Assembly (NCBI GenBank): GCA_020632795.1
Contig: JACKEV010000006.1
Span: 1,794,501 to 1,858,500, forward strand
DNA length: 64,000 nt
Direction of reading: 5' to 3'
DNA from: Alphaproteobacteria bacterium
Lineage (GTDB): Bacteria > Myxococcota_A > UBA796 > CAJQPC01
In this document: in pieces, positions 9,755 to 17,813 of the stretch
Layout of the letters: each line of letters opens with the position of its first letter
Position numbering within the stretch: position 1 is the first letter of the stretch
Position numbers and translations under genes: made by a program
Notes under the pieces: generated by a model
The model's input: only the letters and a program-made list of their open reading frames with translations
Database searches by the model: none
What the model was told of the DNA's origin: nothing

Positions 9755-12064
9755 ATGTTCGCCTCTTCACTCCTGATGCTCCTGGGCTGCCCGCCCCCCG
9801 TCCTCGACGACCCCACGCCCCACCCCGAGGCCGACGCCGACGTCTTCGTCGACGCCCTGGGCGACCCCATCCCCGGCCTCGACGCCGACACGCTGGCGAA
9901 GGTCGAGCGCGGCCGCGAGGTCATGGAGCGCGGCTTCACCCCCGCCACCGGCCTGGGGCCCACCTTCAACACCGACTCCTGCGCCGGCTGCCACCAGTTC
10001 CCGGTCGCGGGGGGCTCAGGTCCTCGGTATCGGGACTTCTTCCTGGTCAAGACCGAGCGCTGGGACGGCGCCCTGGTCGACGCCGGCACCAACGGCACCT
10101 CCCCGGTGCGCAACCTCTACACCCTTCACGCTGGCGAGCTGCACGTCGCCGAGCCCATCGACACCGTGGTCTACGCCCGGCGCAACACCCCCTCCGGGCT
10201 GGGCATCGGCCTGTTCGCCTTCGTCGCCGACGACACCATCCTGGCCAACGCCGATCCCGACGACCTCGACGGCGACGGCATCTCCGGCCGCGCCAACTAC
10301 GAGCAGAACCGCGTCGGGCGCTTCGGCTACAAGTCCCAGGCGTCCAGCCTGGAGTCCTTCAACCGGGGCGCGATGTTCAACCAGATGGGGCTGACCTCCA
10401 ACCCCCTCTTCTACACCTTCCCCGAGTCCCCGGAGCAGCAGGCCGCCCTGCTGGAGCCCACCCTGCTGGGCAGCCGCGTGGCCCACGCCCAGGTCTCCGC
10501 GCCCGGCGAGCCCACCCTGGACGACGACGATGTTCCCGACCCCGAGCTGAGCGACGCCGACCAGGAGGCCCTGCTCCTCTTCAGCACCTACCTGGGCGTG
10601 CCCCGCCCGGGCGAGGTCACCCCCCGGGTCGAGGCCGGGGCGCAGACCTTCGAGGACATCGGCTGCGCCGACTGCCACATCCCCCGCCTGGACAGCACCA
10701 TCGGCCCGCTTCCCGGCTACACCGACCTGCTGCTCCACGACATGGGCGAGGCCATGTCCGACGGCGTGGGGCCGGGGCTCTCCACGGGGCCGGAGTTCCG
10801 CACCCAGCCGCTGTGGGGCGTGCAGCTCCACGGGCCGTTCCTGCACGACGGTCGGGCGGACACCCTCGCCGAGGCCATCGCCTGGCACGGCGGCGAGGCC
10901 GAGCCCTCGGCCGAGCGCTGGGCGGACCTCTCCGACGCCGAGCAGGCCCAGCTCATCGCGTTCCTGGAGGCCCTCGGCGGCTACGCGCCCGACCAGCAGG
11001 TGCTCATCCAGCCCGGCGACGCGCCCCCCCAGGTCGGCGAGTCCGGCGGCCCCGACCGGGACCTCGCCCCCGCCGAGCTGGAGCTGTGGCTGGAGGGCCG
11101 GGCCCTGTTCGACCGCAGCATGATCGTCGATGACGGCCTCGGGCCGTACTTCAACGCCGACTCCTGCCGGGCCTGCCACCAGGACCCGGTGCTGGGCGGG
11201 GCCGGCGGCGTCGACACCAACGTCATCCGGGTGGGCCACCGCGACCCGGACACCGGCGCGTACAGCTCGGTGGGCTTCAACGCCCTGCCGCGGGTCACGG
11301 TCTGGGGCAACCTGCCGCTGCGCCTGCCCGACGAGGTGAACCTCATCGAGGGCCGCAACCCGCCCTCCGCGCTGGGCGTGGGGCCGATGAACGACATCTC
11401 CGCCGCGGCCATCCTGGCCGGCGAGGACCCCGACGATCTCGACGGCGACGGCATCTCCGGTCGCGCCCACGTCCTCTCCGACGGGCAGATCGGGCGCTTC
11501 GGCTGGAAGGCCCAGGTGCCCTCGGCCCTGGACTTCGCCGCCGACGCCCTGCTCAACGAGATCGGCCTCACCATCGACCCGGCCTTGAGCGACTTCACGG
11601 GCACGGACACCGACGACCTCGCCGACCCCGAGCTGCCCGAGGACCGAGCGGTCGCCCTGGCCTTCTACCTGGAGCGCCTGGGCCCACCCCAGCCGGGCAC
11701 CCCCGACGACCCCGCCGCCGCCGAGGCCGGCGAGGCTCTGTTCGCCAGCCTGGGCTGCCAGGGCTGTCACGTGCCCGAGTTGGACGGCGTGCCTCTGTAC
11801 AGCGACCTGCTGCTGCACGACGTCTCCCCCGACCCGATGGCCTCGGTGGAGCAGGATCCGGGCGTGCTCCCCGGCGAGTACCGCACCCCGCCTCTGTGGG
11901 GCGTGGGCGCCACCGCCCCCTACCTGCACGACGGCCGCGCCTTCACGCTGGAGGACGCCCTGCTGCTGGGCCACTTCGGCGAGGCCGAGGCCGCGCGCCT
12001 GGCGTTCGAGGGGCTGAGCGCGGCGGATCAGGAGGCGGTGGTGGCGTTCCTTCAGGGGTTGTGA
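9755..12064 (+). CDS. Tandem DUF1111-type di-heme oxidoreductase (four CxxCH)
   Basis: 769 residues with a short signal/lipobox (MLLGC). The protein is an internal duplication of a DUF1111 (putative thiol oxidoreductase, MauG-like di-heme) unit. Each half has FN(T/A)DSC-x2-CH, DPDDLDGDGISGR and LHDGR motifs. Four heme sites are visible: CAGCH (~76), CADCH (~305), CRACH (~471) and CQGCH (~668). A single DUF1111 protein is usually about 450 residues, so the length reflects fusion of two. It is probably an outer-membrane or periplasmic electron-transfer protein acting with the copper lipoprotein upstream. Whether both halves are redox-active is unknown. Confidence 0.85.
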   Translation: MFASSLLMLLGCPPPVLDDPTPHPEADADVFVDALGDPIPGLDADTLAKVERGREVMERGFTPATGLGPTFNTDSCAGCHQFPVAGGSGPRYRDFFLVKTERWDGALVDAGTNGTSPVRNLYTLHAGELHVAEPIDTVVYARRNTPSGLGIGLFAFVADDTILANADPDDLDGDGISGRANYEQNRVGRFGYKSQASSLESFNRGAMFNQMGLTSNPLFYTFPESPEQQAALLEPTLLGSRVAHAQVSAPGEPTLDDDDVPDPELSDADQEALLLFSTYLGVPRPGEVTPRVEAGAQTFEDIGCADCHIPRLDSTIGPLPGYTDLLLHDMGEAMSDGVGPGLSTGPEFRTQPLWGVQLHGPFLHDGRADTLAEAIAWHGGEAEPSAERWADLSDAEQAQLIAFLEALGGYAPDQQVLIQPGDAPPQVGESGGPDRDLAPAELELWLEGRALFDRSMIVDDGLGPYFNADSCRACHQDPVLGGAGGVDTNVIRVGHRDPDTGAYSSVGFNALPRVTVWGNLPLRLPDEVNLIEGRNPPSALGVGPMNDISAAAILAGEDPDDLDGDGISGRAHVLSDGQIGRFGWKAQVPSALDFAADALLNEIGLTIDPALSDFTGTDTDDLADPELPEDRAVALAFYLERLGPPQPGTPDDPAAAEAGEALFASLGCQGCHVPELDGVPLYSDLLLHDVSPDPMASVEQDPGVLPGEYRTPPLWGVGATAPYLHDGRAFTLEDALLLGHFGEAEAARLAFEGLSAADQEAVVAFLQGL

Positions 12065-12107
12065 GCTTGGAGGGCGGTGCTTCGACTTGGAGGTCGTCCA
12101 TCACGGC

Positions 12108-12338
12108 TCAGCGCCCGCTCCACCAGTCCACGAACTCCTCGAACTCGATGACCCCGCTGCCGTCGGCGTCCAACGACATCAGCGCGACCTTGAGCTGGTC
12201 GGGGGTCAGCTCCACGTCCAGGCTCTCCATGAGGCCGTCCAGCTCGCGGATGTCGATCGAGCCGTTCTTGTTGCGGTCGTAGTAGTCGAAGGTCTCGCGC
12301 AGGTCGGCGAGCTCCTCGTCACTCAGCTCCTTGGGCAT
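12108..12338 (-). CDS. Small EF-hand calcium-binding protein
   Basis: 76 residues with two EF-hand loops: DRNKNGSIDIRE and DADGSGVIEFEE. Both have Asp at position 1 and Glu at position 12, as in calmodulin. There is no signal peptide, so it is predicted cytosolic. It is likely a Ca2+ sensor or buffer. It stands alone on the minus strand, and the integrated element begins 22 bases upstream of its start codon, which may have separated it from its original promoter. Confidence 0.85.
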   Translation of the reverse strand: MPKELSDEELADLRETFDYYDRNKNGSIDIRELDGLMESLDVELTPDQLKVALMSLDADGSGVIEFEEFVDWWSGR

Positions 12339-13335
12339 GGCTTGCTCCCTTTGAGAGCGCCATTATCCGACATAGGCGCCCTCCGGGAGCGACGGCGCCA
12401 GGGCGCAGCGGTGATGACGTGGGATCAAGGGCCGGTCTGCCTGCCCGCGGAGGGCTGCTGTTCGGAGCATCCGACGCTACCGCGTCAGCGCCGGACACCG
12501 CCTGGACACAGAGGCTCATCGAGGGAGGACCCAACAAGGGCCCCGGCGCCAGATCGTCGAGGTACACCGGGATCGCCGGGCCGACCTCCCCGGGGCGGAA
12601 GACGACCGCGCAACTGGCGTGCTGGTTGCCGGTCATGGGCCGGCGGGTGTCCGGGTGCAGAAAGGCCCGGCGCCGCCGCCAGGTGCCCCGCTCCGGGGCA
12701 TGGAGGTGGGCGAAGAGGCCCTGTCGGGTCGCCGGAGCGAAGGGGATCAAGACGACCACCACCAGGCTCCAGCGCTGGCTCTGCGCGTAGGCCCGCTCCA
12801 GCCAGGCCAGGATGCCCCGAGTCCGGGGCGCGCGGCCGGGAGCGCTGTAGGGAGGGTTCAGGAACACGGCGCGACGGCCGTCGAAGGGGTTGGGCTGACA
12901 GCGCGGACCCCACTCCGTCGCGAAGGCGTCCTCCTCCGGGCTGATGAACCAGGGCACCACCGCGTCCTCGGCGGTGGCGGCGGCGTCGAGGCCGAAGCCG
13001 AAGAGGGGGTGCAGCACCTCGAAGTCTTGGGGGTTGGTGCCCCAGAAGTCCCTGGAGGAGAGCCCGAAGCGCACGGCCAGGTGCTCGCTGCGGGTGCGCG
13101 CGCGCTGTCTGCGGCGCGACAGGGCCCGACGGCAGCGATCCCCGCAGGTCGTCGCCGTGGGCTTCGTGGCCTGAAAGACGCCGCCGCAGTGGAGGCAGAC
13201 CACAGGCTGGGGCTGCGGCGGGCGACGCAGACGTCGGTGGGAGAGGCGCTTGCGGCAGCTCGGCGAGCAGGTCCGCGCGTCCCTCCGCGTGGCGGTGAAG
13301 GGCTGGCCGCAACTGTGACAATCCAGTGTGACCAC
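12319..13335 (-). CDS. Phage-type DNA N6-adenine methyltransferase with N-terminal Cys motifs
   Basis: About 338 residues from GTG 13335, with AGGAGG seven bases upstream. The N-terminus has two zinc-finger-like Cys motifs (CHSCGQPF...CSPSCRK and CLHCGGVF...CGDRCRR). The catalytic motif NPPY is in VFLNPPYSAPGRA, as in Dam-like phage adenine methyltransferases (D12/DNA_N-6). It probably protects element DNA from restriction. The reading frame runs through the 13-bp att core, so the last ~15 residues are host-encoded in this integrated form; in a circularised form the frame would continue to a different ~31-residue tail. The catalytic domain is unaffected. Confidence 0.8.
   Translation of the reverse strand: MVTLDCHSCGQPFTATRRDARTCSPSCRKRLSHRRLRRPPQPQPVVCLHCGGVFQATKPTATTCGDRCRRALSRRRQRARTRSEHLAVRFGLSSRDFWGTNPQDFEVLHPLFGFGLDAAATAEDAVVPWFISPEEDAFATEWGPRCQPNPFDGRRAVFLNPPYSAPGRAPRTRGILAWLERAYAQSQRWSLVVVVLIPFAPATRQGLFAHLHAPERGTWRRRRAFLHPDTRRPMTGNQHASCAVVFRPGEVGPAIPVYLDDLAPGPLLGPPSMSLCVQAVSGADAVASDAPNSSPPRAGRPALDPTSSPLRPGAVAPGGRLCRIMALSKGASHAQGAE
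12360..12372 (+). repeat. Putative attL core
   Basis: CCATTATCCGACA, identical to 34932-34944. It lies just upstream of the host EF-hand gene and within the 3' part of the element's methyltransferase gene. An A/T-rich 13-mer repeated exactly at both edges of the element in a ~70% G+C sequence is the best att candidate. Confidence 0.6.
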
Positions 13336-13384
13336 CGCACGCCCTCCTGTCACATCAGAGGTGGGACACTTCGACCGTCCCCCT

Positions 13385-13771
13385 TCATGGCTCCCACCCC
13401 TCCACAGCCAGACCCCACTTCCACACCTCGATGCCAAGTCGGAGTCCCTCGTGTCCCCGTCCATCCGATGCGTCGATGACGATCTCGTGGGCAGGCTCCC
13501 CGTCGGGCCGACCCTCCGGCGTCGGGCATTGAAACACCGGGACCCCAGGCAACACGGGCGTGACGGGCAGCCGCCAGATCCGTAGCTCCAAGGTCTTGGG
13601 GGTCTCGACAAGCTCAGGCCAGTACCAGGCCCGAAGGCTGTTCCAGACGGCCACGCCGAGAAGCAGGTCTTCTGATCCGTAGATCCCCCACCACCGGCGC
13701 AGCCGCTCGGGAACGCCAGCGACGTCCATCATGGCTTTCTGTTGGTCACTCCAGTCTTTCCACTGCACCAT
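13385..13771 (-). CDS. Hypothetical protein, Trp-rich
   Basis: 128 residues, ATG 13771 preceded by CAGGAG. Rich in Trp (about ten) and acidic residues, with no signal peptide or membrane helix. It sits between the integrase (19 bases upstream) and the methyltransferase (50 bases downstream) on the same strand, so it belongs to the leftward operon. I do not recognise the family. Confidence 0.65.
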   Translation of the reverse strand: MVQWKDWSDQQKAMMDVAGVPERLRRWWGIYGSEDLLLGVAVWNSLRAWYWPELVETPKTLELRIWRLPVTPVLPGVPVFQCPTPEGRPDGEPAHEIVIDASDGRGHEGLRLGIEVWKWGLAVEGWEP

Positions 13772-13789
13772 TTGGTCTCCTGTGGTCAG

Positions 13790-14899
13790 TCAAGGGGTCG
13801 GGTCGACTGCGGCTGTTCCCAGAGGTGGGACACATGCGACTGCCTCGCGAAGGTCCACGGCCAGCACCGGGTCGATGTACGCCCCGCGCACCCTCCCAAG
13901 GGTGTGCCCCACCAGGATCTCCACGGCGTCGGGGTCAACGCCGGCCTGACGGAGGCCCGACACGAAGCCCTTGCGGAAGCTGTGGCAGGGGCGCTGATGC
14001 CAGATCTCGGGCTCGGCGCCTGTCGCCTGCCAGGCACGTCGGAAGACCCGGTTGACGAGGGTGCGTTTCCGCTGCGCGGCTGGGACGCCCGAGACCACCC
14101 AGGGCCCTGAGCGGTCCCAGCGCTCCAGCTCCTGGACCAGGTGAGGGCTGAGCGGGACCCGACGGCCGCCGTAGTGGCCCTTGGTGATCTCGGCGGGGAG
14201 GTCCAGCTCGGCCTTCTCCAGGTCGAGGTGCGTCCAGCGCAGGGCGAGCGCGGCCCCTCGACGCAGGCCCGAGCAGCGGAGCAGGATGCCGAGGTGGCGG
14301 TGCCAGCCGGTGAGCTGGCCGATCACGGCGTCCATCTGGGCCCAGGTGGGGGCGCGGGTGGGAGCGGGGAGAGGGGCCCGTCGAAGCTCCAGTTGACGGA
14401 AGCGCGGGACCTGCCCATCCCAGCCGTGGTCCTCGTCGTGGTCGAAGGCCCACTTCCATGCGATGTGGATGATCCGGAGGTTGCAGCGGACCGTTGACTC
14501 TGCGCGGAGGCGCCCGCTGGCGCCGGGGGTCTCGCTGAGGTGCTGATACCAGGCACCGAGCAGGGACCGACAAAGCACGTCTGGGCCCGCGTGCTTGCCG
14601 TGTCGGTCCTCGACCCACCGGCAGAACATCTCCAAGGTGGTGCCATAGGACAGGATGGTCGCCGGGAGCAGGATGCGGCTGCGCTCCCGCAGGAAGGTCT
14701 CCATCACCGCTCGGAGGCGAGGGACCGGGCGAGCGACGCGAGGCTCCCACTCCCGTCCACGGCCCTGGAACTCCTCGATCTCCGCGCAGAGGGCGATGGC
14801 CGCGCGCTTGCTGGGGACGGTGCGGGCCCGCGCCTGGCCACCGAGCGTGCGCCATCGGACCTTGTATCGACCGTTGCTCTTCTTCGAGAAGCTCGCCAC
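13790..14899 (-). CDS. int: Tyrosine recombinase / phage integrase
   Basis: About 369 residues from GTG 14899 (GGAGGA nine bases upstream); the N-terminus SFSKKSNGRYKVRWR is typical of phage integrases that bind arm sites. The catalytic core has the first Arg in CSGLRRGAALALRW, Lys in ITKGHYGG, the H-x-x-R box in HSFRKGF, a later His in LVGHTLG and the nucleophile Tyr in GAYIDP. All residues needed for site-specific recombination are present. It lies about 1.4 kb inside the proposed attL and is transcribed toward it. It overlaps the small wHTH gene upstream by up to 196 bases in another frame. Confidence 0.93.
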   Translation of the reverse strand: MASFSKKSNGRYKVRWRTLGGQARARTVPSKRAAIALCAEIEEFQGRGREWEPRVARPVPRLRAVMETFLRERSRILLPATILSYGTTLEMFCRWVEDRHGKHAGPDVLCRSLLGAWYQHLSETPGASGRLRAESTVRCNLRIIHIAWKWAFDHDEDHGWDGQVPRFRQLELRRAPLPAPTRAPTWAQMDAVIGQLTGWHRHLGILLRCSGLRRGAALALRWTHLDLEKAELDLPAEITKGHYGGRRVPLSPHLVQELERWDRSGPWVVSGVPAAQRKRTLVNRVFRRAWQATGAEPEIWHQRPCHSFRKGFVSGLRQAGVDPDAVEILVGHTLGRVRGAYIDPVLAVDLREAVACVPPLGTAAVDPTP

Positions 14900-15096
14900 G
14901 TCCGCACGTCCTCCGTCCACTTTGCGAGTCGCTGGGGGTCGGCCTCCCACCGGAGGACCGCCCGCTGCCCGGCGCCCATGTCCACGCAGGGCACAGGGAT
15001 CCCCGCCTCCTGGCTGAGCTGCCGCAGGTTGAAGAGGTGCCGCGTGCTCACGCCCAGCTCACGCGCCGCCTGCTTGTTCGTCCACCAGGCCATCAT
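14704..15096 (-). CDS. Small wHTH DNA-binding protein, candidate excisionase
   Basis: 130 residues from ATG 15096, which overlaps the HNH gene stop (ATGA); a second ATG is at 15093 and AGGAGG lies just upstream. The N-terminal ~35 residues are a MerR/Xis-type helix-turn-helix (TNKQAARELGVSTRHLFNLR). Next to the integrase this suggests a recombination directionality factor. The frame stays open deep into the integrase gene; the last ~65 residues are Ser/Arg/Ala-rich and look like a shadow of int. Either the overlap is real or a frameshift hides an earlier stop. Confidence 0.65.
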   Translation of the reverse strand: MMAWWTNKQAARELGVSTRHLFNLRQLSQEAGIPVPCVDMGAGQRAVLRWEADPQRLAKWTEDVRTWRASRRRATVDTRSDGARSVARRGPAPSPASARPSPSARRSRSSRAVDGSGSLASLARSLASER

Positions 15097-15482
15097 GACC
15101 TCCTTCCTGTGAGGCGCCCCACCCCGAAGAGGGAGCGCTGTCCGCCCAGCGCCAGGTCCTCGCGCTGGTTGGCCAGGCGAACGTCGCGGTGGTGCTCGGT
15201 GTCGTGCCGAAGGTGGCACCGCTGGCACAGGGCCCGGAGGTTGTCGGGCTCGCAGTGTGCTGGTCGGTGGTCGAGGTGCGCTGTGGTGAGCATCACCACG
15301 ACGCCGGGCGTCGCGTCGGGCCAGGTGGCCGGCGCTCCCTCGCGCTGATCGCAACGCCCGTCGGGGTGGACGTCGCCGCAGAGGCCATCGCACTCACAGC
15401 GCCCCTCGGCCCGGCCGAAGCGGATCTCTGCGCTGAGCTTCCACCAGTCCGCCGGGTAGTCCTTGGGCGTCGCGCACGGCAT
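15093..15482 (-). CDS. HNH endonuclease family protein
   Basis: 129 residues from ATG 15482. The C-terminal half has an HNH fold signature: HLDHRPAH, DNLRALCQRCHLRHD, with the metal and zinc ligands Cys/His visible. An N-terminal Cys cluster (CECDGLCGD) may bind a second zinc. HNH proteins of this size in phages often act in packaging or DNA processing next to terminase, but no terminase is seen here. The gene is coupled to its neighbours by one- to four-base overlaps. Confidence 0.82.
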   Translation of the reverse strand: MPCATPKDYPADWWKLSAEIRFGRAEGRCECDGLCGDVHPDGRCDQREGAPATWPDATPGVVVMLTTAHLDHRPAHCEPDNLRALCQRCHLRHDTEHHRDVRLANQREDLALGGQRSLFGVGRLTGRRS

Positions 15483-15883
15483 CACGCCCGCTCCCTGAAG
15501 TCGTCGTTCGCGGGCCGGGGGTCGGCGAGGCTGGCCAGATAGGCATTCACCAGCAGACGCTTCCCGGCCTCGAGGCTCTCCACGGGCACGGCGAAGAGGT
15601 TCAGGTAGTGGGCGACCACCCAGAACCCACCGCCCTGCAGGGTCGCTCCTTGCGCCAACGACCGCTCCTCGTCCTCGGGCACCCAATGAACGCCGAGGGG
15701 GCACCCGTCGAGGTCCAGGAGCACATGGTCCTTTTCCTCGTCCAGCCCTCGCCGCCTGATGTCCTCGGGGTCCGTCTCGACGCGGCCGATGAGCATGAGC
15801 ACCCCCACGATGCCGGGATGGTCCGGCGCCTCACTGCCCGACTGGAGGACGTGGACGAAGGGGCCTGGATGAAACCATTTCAT
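15482..15883 (-). CDS. Hypothetical protein of the leftward early operon
   Basis: 133 residues from ATG 15883, which overlaps the upstream stop (ATGA); its own stop overlaps the next start by one base (TGATG). The sequence is mixed alpha/beta with an acidic middle (VETDPEDIRRRGLDEEKDH) and no membrane helix. No family recognised. Confidence 0.65.
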   Translation of the reverse strand: MKWFHPGPFVHVLQSGSEAPDHPGIVGVLMLIGRVETDPEDIRRRGLDEEKDHVLLDLDGCPLGVHWVPEDEERSLAQGATLQGGGFWVVAHYLNLFAVPVESLEAGKRLLVNAYLASLADPRPANDDFRERA

Positions 15884-16131
15884 GAGGCTTTCCCGACTGG
15901 CGCGACCGCGCCCCACCCCTCGGCGGTGATCTCGACATGAACAGGGCCTGCGGTGCCGCCGCAGTCCATGCAGGAAACCAGGCCGTCGCCAGGCCAGCAG
16001 TGGGGGCAGGGGCTGCCGTCGGGGCGGCACCCCGAGCTGGCGCAGTGACCGCAGACCTCAAGGCCTGTCCCCTTGCAGGCGGGGCAGCGCGCCCAGACCT
16101 CAACGCGAAAAAGGGAGGAGGGGGCCGTCAT
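15880..16131 (-). CDS. Small DnaJ-type zinc-finger protein
   Basis: 83 residues from ATG 16131 (ATGA overlap with the upstream stop; GGGAGGAGG precedes it). It contains four CxxC-type knuckles (CPACKGTG, CGHCASSG, CPHCWPGD, CMDCGGT) spaced like the cysteine-rich domain of DnaJ. There is no J-domain, so it is a stand-alone zinc module, probably for protein or nucleic-acid binding. Similar CxxC knuckles occur in the product of 17061-17639 in the same operon. Confidence 0.72.
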   Translation of the reverse strand: MTAPSSLFRVEVWARCPACKGTGLEVCGHCASSGCRPDGSPCPHCWPGDGLVSCMDCGGTAGPVHVEITAEGWGAVAPVGKAS

Positions 16132-16487
16132 GCGATCCTCCTCCACTGCCCGCCCAGCAGCTCCTTCGAGGGCACGACCTGCCGACGGTGATCGCTCTTG
16201 AGCACGACCGCCGGCTGGTTGTGGTCCCAGGAGATGAGCTGCCAGGTGACGCCACCCGTTGTCAGGCACCAGGCGCTGCTGACGGGAGCAGCATGCTCGA
16301 CCAACTTGGCGCAGAAGGCCGGGAAGGGCCTCGCCACCTTCAGGGCAGGCTCCAGCAGCTCGCGGATCTGCTGCCATTCATCCCGGCGACCGCCGAACGT
16401 GTCCATGACCTCCATGAAGTCGACAACGGCGGCCGATTGGCGGACATCGTCGAGGGAGGTCACCGATTCCGCAGCTTGCTCAGACAT
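16128..16487 (-). CDS. Hypothetical protein of the leftward early operon
   Basis: 119 residues, ATG 16487 with a strong GGGAGG seven bases upstream. Predicted soluble. The N-terminal third is acidic and helical, the rest beta-like with Trp residues. It overlaps the preceding gene by eight bases and the following one by four. No family recognised. Confidence 0.65.
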   Translation of the reverse strand: MSEQAAESVTSLDDVRQSAAVVDFMEVMDTFGGRRDEWQQIRELLEPALKVARPFPAFCAKLVEHAAPVSSAWCLTTGGVTWQLISWDHNQPAVVLKSDHRRQVVPSKELLGGQWRRIA

Positions 16488-17064
16488 CGTTGTCCTCCCA
16501 CTGGTTAGGGATGCGCCACGGGGTCGAGACAGCCTCGGCGACCACGTCGCGGGTCCGGCCCGTCGCGCTCCAGGTCCCAGCTAGCGGTGCGCAGACCAGG
16601 CCGCTGACCGCGCCCAGCCAGAGCCCGTCAATGCTGCGCTTCACCACCACCGGGGGCCGACGCCAGCGCAGCGGGCCGGAGGCCGAGGCCCAATACGCGG
16701 ACAGCTCGGGGTCCGGGGAGCGGCTCCAGGTCCACCGCCAGGCGCTCGCCGGGGGCGGCTCCAGCTCGCGGCCCTCCCCCACCAGACGCTCCAGGGGCTG
16801 GCCCCCACCGATGGTGCAGGCGGGCGAGCCCCACAGGATGGGGGTGAGGGTCAGCAGCCCCTGGCGCCTCAGAGTGCGGAGGTGCCGGCGGACGGTGCGG
16901 CGCCCGCAGCCGGTCACCGTGGTGAGCGTCTCCCAGGGCACCGTGAAGGCCTCGCCCGTATGCGGCGCGGCGAACACCAGGGTGCGCCAGATCCGATGGG
17001 CGTTCTCTGGCAGCTCGGCCGGACAGCGGTCGACCAGGGTCCGCCGGCGGATGGGTCGGCTCAT
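16480..17064 (-). CDS. wHTH protein of the leftward early operon
   Basis: About 194 residues from ATG 17064 (ATGA overlap upstream). Residues ~20-80 read as a winged helix (NAHRIWRTLVFAA, TVTGCGRRTVRRHLRTLRRQ, GLLTLTPILWG), similar to replication-initiator or phage regulatory proteins. The C-terminal half is Trp-rich and unrecognised. It is probably a DNA-binding protein of the early operon. Confidence 0.68.
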   Translation of the reverse strand: MSRPIRRRTLVDRCPAELPENAHRIWRTLVFAAPHTGEAFTVPWETLTTVTGCGRRTVRRHLRTLRRQGLLTLTPILWGSPACTIGGGQPLERLVGEGRELEPPPASAWRWTWSRSPDPELSAYWASASGPLRWRRPPVVVKRSIDGLWLGAVSGLVCAPLAGTWSATGRTRDVVAEAVSTPWRIPNQWEDNDV

Positions 17065-17639
17065 ACGCCCTCCGCCCAGCCGAGCATGGAATCGACGGCC
17101 GTCTCGGGGCAGCTCCAGTCGCCGTGGCAAGAACCCTGGGGCTCGGGATCGATGAGGTAGCCGGGCTGGCTGTGCCCCAGGAAGGCCCCGTCCTCCTCGT
17201 GGACGGTGAGGGTGAGCCACTCGCCGTAGCGCAGGACCCGGATGAACCAGCCGGACCAGCGGACGGCGCGGGTCCAGCCGTCGAAGGCACGGGGGTCGTC
17301 CTTTGGCGGGTCGTCGAGGGTGATGACCCGGCTGCCTTCGCAGCGACCGCACGGGCCCCGGGCGCCACCGCCGTGTCCCTCGCAGCGATCGCAGACGTCG
17401 AGGACCCGGGTGCTGGCCGGGCGCGTCCAGATCACGCGCCACGGGCGGGCCGGATCGGGGCTGGTCTCGTAGCCCAGGGCGGCGAGCAGCTCGCGCTGGG
17501 CCTGGCCCGTCTCGGTGTGCCACTCCCAGCTCCCCGGGCGGCAGTACCCTGCGTCGGGGGTGAAGCCCTGGCCCCAGGGGGCCAGCTCGTCGAGGACCTC
17601 GACGTGTGCACGGGTGAGGTGTTGAACGGCTGGCCCCAT
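17061..17639 (-). CDS. Hypothetical protein with DnaJ-like CxxC knuckles
   Basis: About 192 residues. Start ATG 17639 was chosen because GGGAG lies seven bases upstream; an in-frame start at 17777 is possible. The middle contains CDRCEGHGGG...CGRCEGS, a pair of CxxCxGxG knuckles as in DnaJ zinc domains. Flanking sequence is Trp-rich and probably beta. It belongs to the leftward operon, after a 174-base gap from 17814. Role unknown, but the shared zinc knuckles link it to the 83-residue protein at 15880. Confidence 0.65.
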   Translation of the reverse strand: MGPAVQHLTRAHVEVLDELAPWGQGFTPDAGYCRPGSWEWHTETGQAQRELLAALGYETSPDPARPWRVIWTRPASTRVLDVCDRCEGHGGGARGPCGRCEGSRVITLDDPPKDDPRAFDGWTRAVRWSGWFIRVLRYGEWLTLTVHEEDGAFLGHSQPGYLIDPEPQGSCHGDWSCPETAVDSMLGWAEGV

Positions 17640-17813
17640 CAGGGTCTCCCGACCGGTGCTCTTGTTGGACGATGCGTCCTCGTGTGATAGGGGGTCACCC
17701 CCGACGACCGGCACCATTGAACCCGCAGGAGCACTCGAAAACTGTCCACCTTCAAAGGTCGGTTTCTGGCCTGCCAAGTGCGCCCCGTGACGGAGGGGAT
17801 TGAAACATTGAAA

